From an uncultured Collinsella sp. (GTDB lineage: Bacteria; Actinomycetota; Coriobacteriia; Coriobacteriales; Coriobacteriaceae): a DNA stretch of 11,393 bases. The stretch is taken from NCBI GenBank assembly GCA_900764025.1, contig CAAFMM010000028.1, positions 1 to 11,393 of the forward strand. Direction: 5' to 3'. How positions within the stretch are numbered: the stretch's first letter is position 1; every line of letters starts with the position of its first letter. A program made the translations under genes and the position numbers. Positions 1 to 7,386 of the stretch are shown piece after piece. The notes below the pieces were generated by a model. The model worked only from the letters and a program-made list of their open reading frames with translations, did not search any database and was not told where the DNA came from.

Positions 1-482
1 ATCGTTGGGCCGGCCCGTACCTTGCGAGCCGCCAGGTGGTCGCGGTCGATCCCCAGAGCGATATCTACACGCTTGCCGATCTTGAGGATAAGGTCGTGGC
101 GGTCCAGTCCACCACCAAGCCCGAGGACATTTTGCTCAATCATACAAATGAAAACGTTCCGAAGATCAAAGAGCTCTACTGCTTTTCGGACCGCTCATAC
201 CTGAACCCGGCGCTCGTCGAGGGCCTGGTCGACGCCATCGCCGCGCATGAGTCCTCGCTGCTCACCTACGAAAAAGACTATGGTGTGACGTATCGCATTT
301 TGGATGAGCCGCTGCTAGAAGTTGGCTTGGGCACCGCTTTCGATATCAACGATACGCGCGGCATCGACGTTAAGCTCACCCATGCCTACCAAGAAATGCT
401 TGCCGATGGCACCATGGAACGCCTGGTGTCAAAGTACTTTGATGACCCTGCACCATTTTTGAATACGGAGGGCCTGTCATGA
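1..482 (+). CDS. Solute-binding protein, family 3 (5'-truncated)
   Basis: The reading frame is open from base 3 with no believable start, so the gene begins before the window; about 160 C-terminal residues are present and the stop is at 480-482. The visible part looks like the second lobe and closing strand of a bacterial family-3 extracellular solute-binding protein (SBP_bac_3, PF00497): a WAGPYL...RQVVAV segment, then TLADLEDKVVAVQ, which is the typical 'is turned on, but does the protein get used up' hinge strand of amino-acid binding proteins, and a C-terminal helix ending ADGTMERLVSKYF. The family binds amino acids or similar small molecules outside the membrane. Its stop overlaps the start of the next gene, a histidine kinase, by 4 bases, so the two are translationally coupled. 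No permease or ATPase is visible, so it is probably a sensory accessory to the kinase rather than a transport component; upstream genes are unseen. Whether it is a free protein or the tail of a longer protein cannot be told. Confidence 0.85.
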   Translation, partial: RWAGPYLASRQVVAVDPQSDIYTLADLEDKVVAVQSTTKPEDILLNHTNENVPKIKELYCFSDRSYLNPALVEGLVDAIAAHESSLLTYEKDYGVTYRILDEPLLEVGLGTAFDINDTRGIDVKLTHAYQEMLADGTMERLVSKYFDDPAPFLNTEGLS

Positions 483-2671
483 TCGATGCGCCCGACCACG
501 CCGTAGAGGAGCGGGGCGATCGTTCGGCATGGGTAGGGCTCATTGCCGCCCTGTTGGGGATAGCGCTCTCGGTTGTTGCCGGCATGATGAGCTACGGTTA
601 CACGACAGCCCAAGCCGGGCAGCGCTTTGCCGACGTTGTCGATTACGTGGCGACCCAGAGCCTTTCCTACGATGCGTTCAATAGCGCCTATACGACCAAA
701 AACCTGATTCGCGTTATGGAGATCGCCGGAGAGGTGGCGCGCGATATGGAGCGCGACAGCTCGGTGGATAACGCCGCGCTCGAGCAATATGCTGACCAGT
801 TCAACGTGAGCGCGCTGATCGTGACGGACGCATCGGGCAACCTGGTGTCCGAGTCCTCGACGGATAACGTGGGTTACGAGTCGCTTGCTGCATATCTCAA
901 AGAAGCGCCCGTGCTGGAGGTGGCAACCCATCCGCTTAAGTCCTATACCACTCGTATTACGCTTGCGGATGATTCGGTTGCAGACATTGGCTGTGTGACC
1001 CGGCAAGATGGCGAGGGTATCGTTATCGCGGTAAGGCATCAGAGCGCGAAGGCGGTTGCAAGCAATACGCTCAAACTGCAGAGTCTGCTCGAAGGCTATG
1101 AGACCATCGATAGCGGCAATATCGTGATCGAAAACGATGGCAAGGTCGTTGCGACCAACGCCGTTGAACCCACCATCTTGGGCGTGTTCGACCTGCCTGC
1201 GACGGACGCCATCATTGTCGACGAAATTAAGGATCGATGCCTGCCCGGCAAAGTCCGACTGGTCAACGTCAACGGCGAGTGGTATTTGGGCACATACGGC
1301 AAAGCGCAAAAATTCTACGTGTACACCTATGCCTCGGCGCGGCGCTACTTTGAGGTCGTCGCCGCTGTTGCTGCCGGCGTGCTGGTGCTCTACAGCGGTG
1401 TTATAGCCGTTGTTGTGATGGCGCGTCGCCGCGCTGATCGTCGACGTTTGACGGACTTGCTGCAGCAGGAGCGCAACTATGGCGACAGGCTAGCAAAGGC
1501 GGCACGTGAGGCCTCGTCTGCCAACTCGGCAAAGACGGAATTTTTGCGTCGCATGAGCCACGATCTGCGCACGCCCATCAACGGCATTCGCGGTATGGTT
1601 GAGGTCGGCGATGCCAATGCGGATGATCTGCAAAAGCAGACCGAGTGCCGCTCAAAGATCTGGACGGCATCGGGACTGCTGCTCGATCTTGCCAACGAGG
1701 CCCTGGATATGAGTCGTCTGGAGAGCGGGCAGATCGAACTGGAACTTGTTCCCACAAACTTGGTGACCCTCAACCACGAGGTGCGCGATATTCTGGAGCG
1801 CCAGGCCGAGGAGCGTCTGGTGACAATTATCTGCGACCAGCAGACGCTTAATCATCCCTATGCGCGGGCGAGCGTGACGCACCTCAAGCGCTTGTTGCTC
1901 AATATTGCCGGTAATGCCGTCAAGTACAACCGCCGGGGCGGCTATGTTCGCCTGACATGCCGCGAGGTGGAGCCAGTGGATGGCGCCCCCGTCTATGAAT
2001 ACACGATCGCCGACAACGGTATTGGCATGAGCGAGGAGTTCCAACAGCATCTGTACGAACCATTCAGTCGCGAGGAGCAACAGGTGGAAGGCGCTTCATC
2101 GGGAACTGGCCTGGGTGCGCCTATTGCCAAACAGTTGGTCGAGCTTATGGGCGGAACCATGAGCTTTACGAGCATCTTGGGGCAGGGGACGACGTTTACC
2201 ATCCGTCTGCCGTTTGAGAAGTGCAAGCGCTCCGAGATTCCTCAGGCTGTGCGCGTGGACGCGGGTGACGGCGATGCGCTCCAGGGCTTGCGCGTTTTGC
2301 TCGTAGAGGATAACGACCTGAATGCCGAGATTGCACAGTTTACGCTCGCCCGCGCCGGCGCCGTCGTGACGCATGCTAAGGATGGTGAGTCTGCCGTCGA
2401 GATGTTTGCCGCGAGCGCGCCGCACGAGTACGACGTGGTGTTGATGGACATCATGATGCCCGGTATCGATGGCCTTGAGGCCACGCGTCGGATTCGAGCG
2501 CTCGATCGCGAGGATGCCACGCTCACGCCGATTATCGCCGTGAGCGCCAACGCCTTTGCCGACGACCGTAGGCTTTCGCGCGAGGCGGGCATGAACGCGC
2601 ACCTGAGCAAGCCTGTGAGCTCGCAGGAGCTCGTTGAGGCGCTTGCACACATAGCCGCCGACGCTTCATAA
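479..2671 (+). CDS. Hybrid sensor histidine kinase with Cache-like sensor and receiver domain
   Basis: This 730-residue membrane kinase has a first membrane helix at about residues 18-42, an extracytoplasmic sensor at about 43-285, a second helix at about 288-313, a short coiled linker, then HisKA, HATPase and receiver domains. The sensor has two PAS-like strand patterns (LIVTDASGNLVSES and GNIVIENDGKVVATN), which suggests a double Cache fold. The phosphorylated histidine is H361 in MSHDLRTP; the N-box asparagine is N479 (GNAVKYN); the G1 box is DNGIGM (512-517) and the G2 box GTGLGA (542-547). The receiver has the acidic pair E610/D611, phospho-acceptor D657 (LMDIMMPG), S689 and K711. There is no HPt or DNA-binding domain, so output needs partners encoded elsewhere. 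The ATG overlaps the upstream stop as ATGA, with GGAGGG six bases before it. The upstream solute-binding protein may present ligand to this sensor (inference). A 17-bp hairpin follows the stop. Confidence 0.95.
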   Translation: MIDAPDHAVEERGDRSAWVGLIAALLGIALSVVAGMMSYGYTTAQAGQRFADVVDYVATQSLSYDAFNSAYTTKNLIRVMEIAGEVARDMERDSSVDNAALEQYADQFNVSALIVTDASGNLVSESSTDNVGYESLAAYLKEAPVLEVATHPLKSYTTRITLADDSVADIGCVTRQDGEGIVIAVRHQSAKAVASNTLKLQSLLEGYETIDSGNIVIENDGKVVATNAVEPTILGVFDLPATDAIIVDEIKDRCLPGKVRLVNVNGEWYLGTYGKAQKFYVYTYASARRYFEVVAAVAAGVLVLYSGVIAVVVMARRRADRRRLTDLLQQERNYGDRLAKAAREASSANSAKTEFLRRMSHDLRTPINGIRGMVEVGDANADDLQKQTECRSKIWTASGLLLDLANEALDMSRLESGQIELELVPTNLVTLNHEVRDILERQAEERLVTIICDQQTLNHPYARASVTHLKRLLLNIAGNAVKYNRRGGYVRLTCREVEPVDGAPVYEYTIADNGIGMSEEFQQHLYEPFSREEQQVEGASSGTGLGAPIAKQLVELMGGTMSFTSILGQGTTFTIRLPFEKCKRSEIPQAVRVDAGDGDALQGLRVLLVEDNDLNAEIAQFTLARAGAVVTHAKDGESAVEMFAASAPHEYDVVLMDIMMPGIDGLEATRRIRALDREDATLTPIIAVSANAFADDRRLSREAGMNAHLSKPVSSQELVEALAHIAADAS

Positions 2672-2673
2672 GC

Positions 2674-2713
2674 ATATGGCTCGGTTCCAAGGTGGGTTGG
2701 AACCGAGCCATAT
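2674..2713. terminator. Bidirectional hairpin terminator
   Basis: A perfect 17-bp inverted repeat (ATATGGCTCGGTTCCAA at 2674-2690, its complement at 2697-2713) encloses a 6-nt GGTGGG loop. It begins three bases after the stop of the + strand kinase and lies 27 bases beyond the stop of the convergent flavoprotein gene, so it can serve both. The outer stem is A/T rich but there is no strong T-tract on either side, so termination may rest on the long stem. Confidence 0.75.
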
Positions 2714-2740
2714 TGCTATTGATGAGGCCTGATGAGGGGC

Positions 2741-3220
2741 TTACTTTTCTTGAATCTGCTTGCCGCAGAGATGCTCAATCGTAATCTCGTAGAGTTGGAC
2801 GCCCTTAATGTCCTTGGCGATTTCCTCCTCGACTTCTTCGGCAGAAGGGTAGTACTTAAGCGCGAGCTGGCGGACTTTATCCTCGATAAACGCGGGAGTG
2901 TCATTTGCCAGGCGACAGCGGCCAAAGACCACGGTACTCATAACGTACGGAGCCCAGTCGCCGTCCTGGTGCCACTCGTTGCCGTAAACGGTAAAGCAGA
3001 CCTTGTCATCGCGCTTAAGTGCGTCGACCTTGTGGCCAGCCTTGGCGCCATGGAAATAAATCTTGTCGTGCTCGGCGTCAAAGAAGTAGTTGACGGGAAT
3101 GGCGTACGGGTAGCCATCGTCGCCGTTGACGGCAAAGACGCCGCGCTTGCAGGTGGCGAGCAGTTTGCGCGCTTCCTCGTCGGTGATGGCGCGTTTCTTT
3201 CGACGTAAGGGCCTAAACAT
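2741..3220 (-). CDS. PNPOx-like / NimA-family flavin-binding protein
   Basis: A 159-residue cytoplasmic protein of the pyridoxamine 5'-phosphate oxidase-like split-barrel superfamily, closest in look to the 5-nitroimidazole-resistance (NimA)-related group. The diagnostic stretch is the N-terminal barrel: an initial MFRPLRRKKRAITDEEA helix, GVFAVNGDDGYPYAIPVNYFF, then IYFHGAKAGHKVDALKRDDKVCFTVYG. In this family this region binds FMN or a related cofactor and supports reduction of small molecules; the physiological substrate is usually unknown. True PdxH function is not implied, and nitroimidazole resistance should not be assumed. The ATG is preceded seven bases upstream by AGGAA (in AAGGAAG). 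It lies only 40 bases downstream of the large - strand kinase with no hairpin between, so it may be read from the same transcript. Confidence 0.88.
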   Translation of the reverse strand: MFRPLRRKKRAITDEEARKLLATCKRGVFAVNGDDGYPYAIPVNYFFDAEHDKIYFHGAKAGHKVDALKRDDKVCFTVYGNEWHQDGDWAPYVMSTVVFGRCRLANDTPAFIEDKVRQLALKYYPSAEEVEEEIAKDIKGVQLYEITIEHLCGKQIQEK

Positions 3221-3260
3221 CGTTGGCTTCCTTTCTGGTCGTGCGTGGTTGCTGCAAAAA

Positions 3261-6065
3261 CTATAGCGAAACGGATCCGTTTTTCTTGATGCGGGCGAGT
3301 ATGTTTTTGAGCCTGTTAAAGTCGAGCGGTTTGGACAGATGAGCGTTCATGCCGGCAGCGTGTGCCGCCTGGGCGTCTTCGGCAAAGGCGTTGGCGGTGA
3401 GCGCGATGATGGGGATATCGGCTGCATCGACCTTCTCGCTCAGACGAATCGCGCGGGTTGCCTCGTAGCCGTCCATGCCCGGCATCATAATGTCCATCAG
3501 GATCGCATCGAAGCTGCCGGCGGGATGCGACAGGTACAGATCGACGGCTTCGTTGCCGTTGGCGGCGCGGGTGACCACGACGCCTTCGGATTCTAGCAGC
3601 GCCTGGGCAATCTCGGCATTCAATTCGTTGTCTTCGGCGAGCAGCACGTTCATGTTGGCGAGCGAGCAGTCGAGCGCTCTCTCGACCGTATTCGCCCGCG
3701 CCTGGGGGTTCTTGTCGATATCGAGCGGAATCTGGACGTTGAACGTACTCCCCACGCCAACCTCACTCGAAATCTCAATCGTACCGCCCATCAGTTCAAT
3801 AAGCGACTTGACGATTGGCATACCCATGCCGGTTCCTTGGAACTTGCTGCGCGCATCGTCACCTTCTTGGGCAAACGGCTCATAGATATGCTTTAAAAAC
3901 TCGGGAGCCATGCCAATGCCGGTATCCGAAACGCTAAAGCAAAAGAGCACGCGCCCGTTATCGAGTGGCTTGGTCTTTGAGCTAAAGGTGACGGAGCCGC
4001 CGCGTTTGTTGTACTTAATGCTATTGTCTAACAGGTTGATCATGATCTGTCGGATATGGGTGGGACTGCCGATCATGTATGGTCCCGTGGCGTACGGCAG
4101 ACTATTGTCCTGCATGGTGATGCAGTTATCGGATGCGCGGAGTTTGCACAGCACCAGCGTACCGTCACAGAGCTCTTTGAGGTTAAAAGGCACATGTTCC
4201 AGTGTTAGCTTGCGGTCTTCGATTTTGCCCATCTCGAGGATATCGTTGATCAGTGAGAGCAGGTGATTGGCGGCAACGCGCGCCTTGGCACGGCTCTCGC
4301 GGGCGACCTGGATATCGCCTTCCTTCAATTCCTCGATCTCGATAAGGCCCAGGATGCCGTTGAGCGGCGTGCGGATGTCGTGGCTCATGCGCGTGAGGAA
4401 TGCCGTCTTAGCGGCGTTGGCAGCGTCGGCTTTCCGCTGTTCTTTCTGCGCACGTTGAAGCGACCAGGCAAGGATGACGATGCTGGTGAGCAAAATGCAG
4501 ATGATAACAGTCACAATGGCGGCGCGGTTGCGGTAGAGAAACTGGAACGTGTCCGATTCCTGTGCCGTGTACGACGTTGAGGAGTAGCTGCTGGCGGAGA
4601 GCGATTCGCCGGCATTGATGATGCCCTTATTAATGATTCCCAGCAGTTCGGGCTTGCCACGAGAAATCCAGCACGAGAGCTCACAGGTGTCAGGGAGCTC
4701 GATCGTCTCGCAGTCCTCGAGATCATAACGGTCGCCGATGGTTTTTACGCGTGAACTGGGAGCGACGATGCAGTGCACCGTTCCCTTCCTGAGGGCGTCG
4801 AACGCTTCATCGTCGGATTGGTATTCGGTTACGGTCGCTGTGGGGAACAGACTTTCAAGTGCATTTTGGTTGATAAACGATGATTTGGTACAGGCGATGC
4901 TCTGAAGGTCTTTGTTCAGGTCGCTGCCGGTGTGGATGGCGGTGAGGGACATGGTCCCCAACGATACCGACTGCACAACGCCTGTTTGCTCGGCAAACCA
5001 GTAATCTCGGTATACCGGCAGCGCAACGTCTATGCTCCCCTTTGACAGGGCCTTTGACATCATCTTGTAGCTATCAAAGGCGACGGTTTTGACCGTAATG
5101 CCAAATTTATCGTGCAGCGTCGTCGCAAGCGATGCGAGCGAGCCTTCCATTTCGCCGTCTTCGTCTTCGTTACAGTAGGGGAGTTTGCCCGTAATGTAGC
5201 CGAGCGTGATGGTGTTGTCATTTGCTTTGAGCCAGGAACATTCGGGGCCGTTGAGCGATGATGAACCGCTGTTTTGGGTCGAGTAGCTAGATTTGACTTC
5301 GTCGTTATAGCGTGGGTTGACGCGGGCGATTGCCGTCATGGCAGCATTGATGTTGTTCATCAGGTCGGGGCGGCTTTTGGGAACGGCAAAGTAGTAGTCG
5401 CTCGAACCAATGTAGAACATGGGGGAGGCACTGGGCGACGAGATCGTGTCATTCATGATGACGGCATCGACCTCGTTGTTTGCGAGCGCGTCAAAGAGAA
5501 CGGAGTCTCCGTCATACTCCCTGTATGTGCAGGCGATTCCTTCGTTGGTGAGCCACTGCTGGCCAACGAAGGTTTGCATAACGCCGGGGTTGTAGCCGAT
5601 GGTAAGGCCCTGGAGCGCTTGGGGGTCACCCTTGGCCAGATCGTCGCGATCGGGCCTGGCGTAGATGTAGTAGCGTTCGGTGCCCTCGGGGTTCGAGGAA
5701 AAGAGCAGCTTTTGGGCGCGTTCCTCGGAGTAGGAGATGTTGGGCATGAGGTCGATCTCGCCCGCCTCGAGCATGTCCATAAGCTCGGTGAAGGTGCCGG
5801 TGACGTATTCGTACCGCCAGCCGGGCGTGTAGTACGACAGGGTCTGGAGGTACTCGTAGCCCCATCCCGAGAGACGCTCGCCGGGAGTGCCGTCCTGGAA
5901 GCCCTCGTTGTTGACGAGCCAGCCGACGCGGACCGTCTTGACTTGCTGATCGGAGTCGGCGGCAAAGGCGGGGGCGGGCGCGACGGCGCTCAGTACGGTG
6001 AGCGCGGTAAGCGCAACGACCAGAGCGCGACATATAACTGAACGAAGGACAGTGGCAGCTCTCAC
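3261..6065 (-). CDS. Hybrid histidine kinase with tandem solute-binding domains (BvgS-like)
   Basis: About 934 residues from the GTG at 6065. A signal peptide ([20 protein letters not shown], cleavage likely after AFA near residue 35) is followed by two periplasmic-type family-3 solute-binding domains, at about 40-255 ([13 protein letters not shown]...) and about 283-495 ([13 protein letters not shown]...), a membrane helix at about 515-536, then HisKA with the phosphorylated histidine near 562 ([11 protein letters not shown]), HATPase with N-box asparagine near 681 (LLDNSIKYN), G1 DTGIGM and G2 GTGMGM, and a receiver with phospho-acceptor aspartate near 858 ([11 protein letters not shown]) and the conserved lysine in HLSKP. 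This is the BvgS/EvgS architecture except that no PAS and no HPt domain is evident. Such kinases sense extracellular ligands by Venus-flytrap closure. The kinase core resembles that of the + strand kinase at 479-2671 motif for motif, so the two are probably paralogues. A TTG two codons upstream (6071) keeps the frame open but sits directly against the AGGA. Confidence 0.94.
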   Translation of the reverse strand: MRAATVLRSVICRALVVALTALTVLSAVAPAPAFAADSDQQVKTVRVGWLVNNEGFQDGTPGERLSGWGYEYLQTLSYYTPGWRYEYVTGTFTELMDMLEAGEIDLMPNISYSEERAQKLLFSSNPEGTERYYIYARPDRDDLAKGDPQALQGLTIGYNPGVMQTFVGQQWLTNEGIACTYREYDGDSVLFDALANNEVDAVIMNDTISSPSASPMFYIGSSDYYFAVPKSRPDLMNNINAAMTAIARVNPRYNDEVKSSYSTQNSGSSSLNGPECSWLKANDNTITLGYITGKLPYCNEDEDGEMEGSLASLATTLHDKFGITVKTVAFDSYKMMSKALSKGSIDVALPVYRDYWFAEQTGVVQSVSLGTMSLTAIHTGSDLNKDLQSIACTKSSFINQNALESLFPTATVTEYQSDDEAFDALRKGTVHCIVAPSSRVKTIGDRYDLEDCETIELPDTCELSCWISRGKPELLGIINKGIINAGESLSASSYSSTSYTAQESDTFQFLYRNRAAIVTVIICILLTSIVILAWSLQRAQKEQRKADAANAAKTAFLTRMSHDIRTPLNGILGLIEIEELKEGDIQVARESRAKARVAANHLLSLINDILEMGKIEDRKLTLEHVPFNLKELCDGTLVLCKLRASDNCITMQDNSLPYATGPYMIGSPTHIRQIMINLLDNSIKYNKRGGSVTFSSKTKPLDNGRVLFCFSVSDTGIGMAPEFLKHIYEPFAQEGDDARSKFQGTGMGMPIVKSLIELMGGTIEISSEVGVGSTFNVQIPLDIDKNPQARANTVERALDCSLANMNVLLAEDNELNAEIAQALLESEGVVVTRAANGNEAVDLYLSHPAGSFDAILMDIMMPGMDGYEATRAIRLSEKVDAADIPIIALTANAFAEDAQAAHAAGMNAHLSKPLDFNRLKNILARIKKNGSVSL

Positions 6066-6071
6066 ATGCAA

Positions 6072-6075
6072 TCCT
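6072..6075 (-). promoter_or_regulatory. Shine-Dalgarno deciding the start of the tandem-SBP kinase
   Basis: The - strand reads AGGA (6075-6072), then six bases, then GTG (6065-6063). This is ideal spacing for GTG and leaves no spacing for the in-frame TTG at 6071-6069, which is why the GTG start was chosen. Confidence 0.6.
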
Positions 6076-6145
6076 AACGAATCGAGACATTACCGCATAA
6101 GAATACCAGCTCCGCCTGCCCAGTCGGCAGCAGCACCGCTAGACG

Positions 6146-6221
6146 GTCCCACAACCGGCAGTTGGAGACAGTCCCTTTCTGCCGGCACAAAAGGAACGTC
6201 CCTAACTGCCGGTTGTGGGAC
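6146..6221. repeat. 76-bp near-perfect palindrome (probable dispersed hairpin element)
   Basis: The ends are a perfect 18-bp inverted repeat, GTCCCACAACCGGCAGTT at 6146-6163 and its complement at 6204-6221. The symmetry continues inward to a central GCCGGC at 6181-6186, so 32 of 38 position pairs are complementary around one exact centre. Read as - strand RNA, three more pairs are G-U wobbles. It sits between divergent genes (kinase on - starting 6065, potassium channel on + starting 6266), where no terminator is expected for either. It is probably a REP/MITE-like repeated element; copy number could not be examined. Confidence 0.8.
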
Positions 6222-6253
6222 AATACCGAGCGAACTGATTGGGGCGTCTGGGA

Positions 6254-6260
6254 AAAGGGA
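6254..6260 (+). promoter_or_regulatory. Shine-Dalgarno deciding the start of the potassium channel gene
   Basis: AAAAGGGA ends at 6260, five bases before ATG at 6266. The frame is open upstream to a TTG at 6239, but that codon has no ribosome site, so 6266 is chosen. Confidence 0.6.
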
Positions 6261-6265
6261 TCGCG

Positions 6266-6691
6266 ATGAACAAGTTGAGAACGCTTGCCGACGTGCTGCG
6301 ACAGGCTGGCTTTGCGCGCATCACGGGCTTGTTTCTTATCTTTTACCTGCTGTGCTCGACGGCCGTCTGGCTGTCCGAGCCTACGACCCTCACCTTTGGC
6401 GATGGACTTTGGTTTAGCTTTGAGACGGTCTCGACCATCGGCTTTGGCGACATTCCGGCCGAAACACCGGTTGCCCGCGCTATTACCGTCGTCTTGAGCG
6501 TTATTAGCATCTTCTACATCGCCATGCTCACGGGCGTGGCGGTGAACTACTGCAATACGCTCATCAAGATGCGTCAAAAGGACACCATGGCGCGCTTTAT
6601 AGACGATCTTGAGCATTTGGAAGAGCTCGATCGCGACCAGCTCGCCGATCTGTCGCGCCGCGTGCGCGAATATCGGCGCCGCCAACGCTAG
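6266..6691 (+). CDS. Two-TM potassium channel family protein
   Basis: A 141-residue membrane protein of the ion-channel family (Ion_trans_2, PF07885). The first membrane helix spans about residues 19-37, a pore helix about 44-56, the selectivity filter is TIGFGD at 57-62 (a variant of the potassium-channel TVGYGD signature), and the second helix covers about 68-93. This is the minimal KcsA-like fold and should assemble as a tetramer conducting K+ in the cell membrane. The remaining 45 residues are charged and helical (DDLEHLEELDRDQLADLSRRVREYRRRQR), probably a cytoplasmic coiled-coil; there is no RCK/TrkA domain for ligand gating. The next gene starts 36 bases after the stop on the same strand, so the two may be co-transcribed. 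Confidence 0.9.
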   Translation: MNKLRTLADVLRQAGFARITGLFLIFYLLCSTAVWLSEPTTLTFGDGLWFSFETVSTIGFGDIPAETPVARAITVVLSVISIFYIAMLTGVAVNYCNTLIKMRQKDTMARFIDDLEHLEELDRDQLADLSRRVREYRRRQR

Positions 6692-6727
6692 AGCGGGCGT
6701 CGCGCGTCACAATGAGGGGGACTGAAT

Positions 6728-7261
6728 ATGAATATCACCGTGTACCTGGGTGCCAGTGCCGGCAATGACCCGGCGTTTCTGTCCGCGGTGCAGGAGCTGG
6801 GTAACTGGATCGGCGCTAACGGGCACGCGCTCGTGTACGGCGGGTCCAAGTCGGGTCTGATGGGTGCGCTCGCCGATAGCGTGCTCGATGCCGGCGGACA
6901 TGTGACGGGTGTGGAGCCGAGCTTTTTTATCGAGGCTGAGTTTCAGCACGACGGAATCGACGACCTTATCGTGACGAGTGATATGGCAGAGCGTAAGGCA
7001 AAGATGATCGAGCTCGGCGATGCGTTCATTGCCTTTCCGGGCGGCACGGGCACGCTCGAGGAGATTGCCGAGGTTATGTCCGCGGTATCGTTGGGGCATT
7101 TGGATGCGCCGTGCATCTTGTACAACCTCGGGGGTTACTACAACGATCTTAAGGCGCTGCTCGGGCACATGATTGATAAGGGTTTATCGAGCCCGCAGCG
7201 CCAGCAAGGCATTTACTTTGCCGAGGATCTGTGCGAAATCGCATCAATTATCAACGAATAA
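6728..7261 (+). CDS. LOG family / TIGR00730 Rossmann-fold protein
   Basis: A 177-residue cytoplasmic protein of the LOG family, often mislabelled 'lysine decarboxylase'. Characterised members hydrolyse nucleoside 5'-monophosphates, including cytokinin riboside monophosphates, to free base and ribose 5-phosphate. The diagnostic motif PGGTGTLEE is at residues 104-112, where the glutamate is catalytic in the family. Other supports are the early YLGAS strand, the VYGGSKSGLMGALAD nucleotide-binding loop, and SDMAERKAKMIE with the conserved arginine and lysine. Length is normal for the family. The ATG at 6728 follows a GAGGGGG ribosome site. It lies 36 bases after the potassium channel gene. The substrate in this organism is not shown by the sequence. 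Confidence 0.92.
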   Translation: MNITVYLGASAGNDPAFLSAVQELGNWIGANGHALVYGGSKSGLMGALADSVLDAGGHVTGVEPSFFIEAEFQHDGIDDLIVTSDMAERKAKMIELGDAFIAFPGGTGTLEEIAEVMSAVSLGHLDAPCILYNLGGYYNDLKALLGHMIDKGLSSPQRQQGIYFAEDLCEIASIINE

Positions 7262-7320
7262 GCCTTGAGCCTGTCCCGCCGTGGTCCCCGGTGGCTCCGT
7301 TTGCAGCGCAGACGGTTGGC

Positions 7321-7347
7321 TTGACTGGGCTACACTCGCTCTACAAT
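7321..7347 (+). promoter_or_regulatory. Probable sigma-70-type promoter of the ClC gene
   Basis: TTGACT (7321-7326) and TACAAT (7342-7347) are separated by 15 bases, slightly short of optimal, and lie 40 bases before the ATG at 7387. They are in the 125-base gap after the LOG gene, so the ClC gene can be read independently. Confidence 0.45.
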
Positions 7348-7386
7348 AAAACGTATCTATGTCGACTTTGACCGCGGGAGGACCCG

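Noticed and set aside
36..38. GTG at 36 as the true start of the first gene
   Set aside because: The frame remains open to the window edge and the upstream residues (RWAGPYLASRQ) fit the solute-binding fold, so the gene is truncated.
386..1309. 307-codon open frame antisense to the first kinase
   Set aside because: The sense frame encodes a well-formed sensor continuous with the kinase core; the antisense product matches no family I recognise and has no ribosome site that I can see.
5274..6041. 255-codon open frame on + inside the tandem-SBP kinase
   Set aside because: It lies wholly within the signal peptide and first binding domain of a convincing gene and is valine/glycine-rich noise typical of a shadow.
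6146..6221. Reading the palindrome as a transcription terminator
   Set aside because: Both flanking genes are divergent and start outside it, so no gene ends here, and no T-tract follows.
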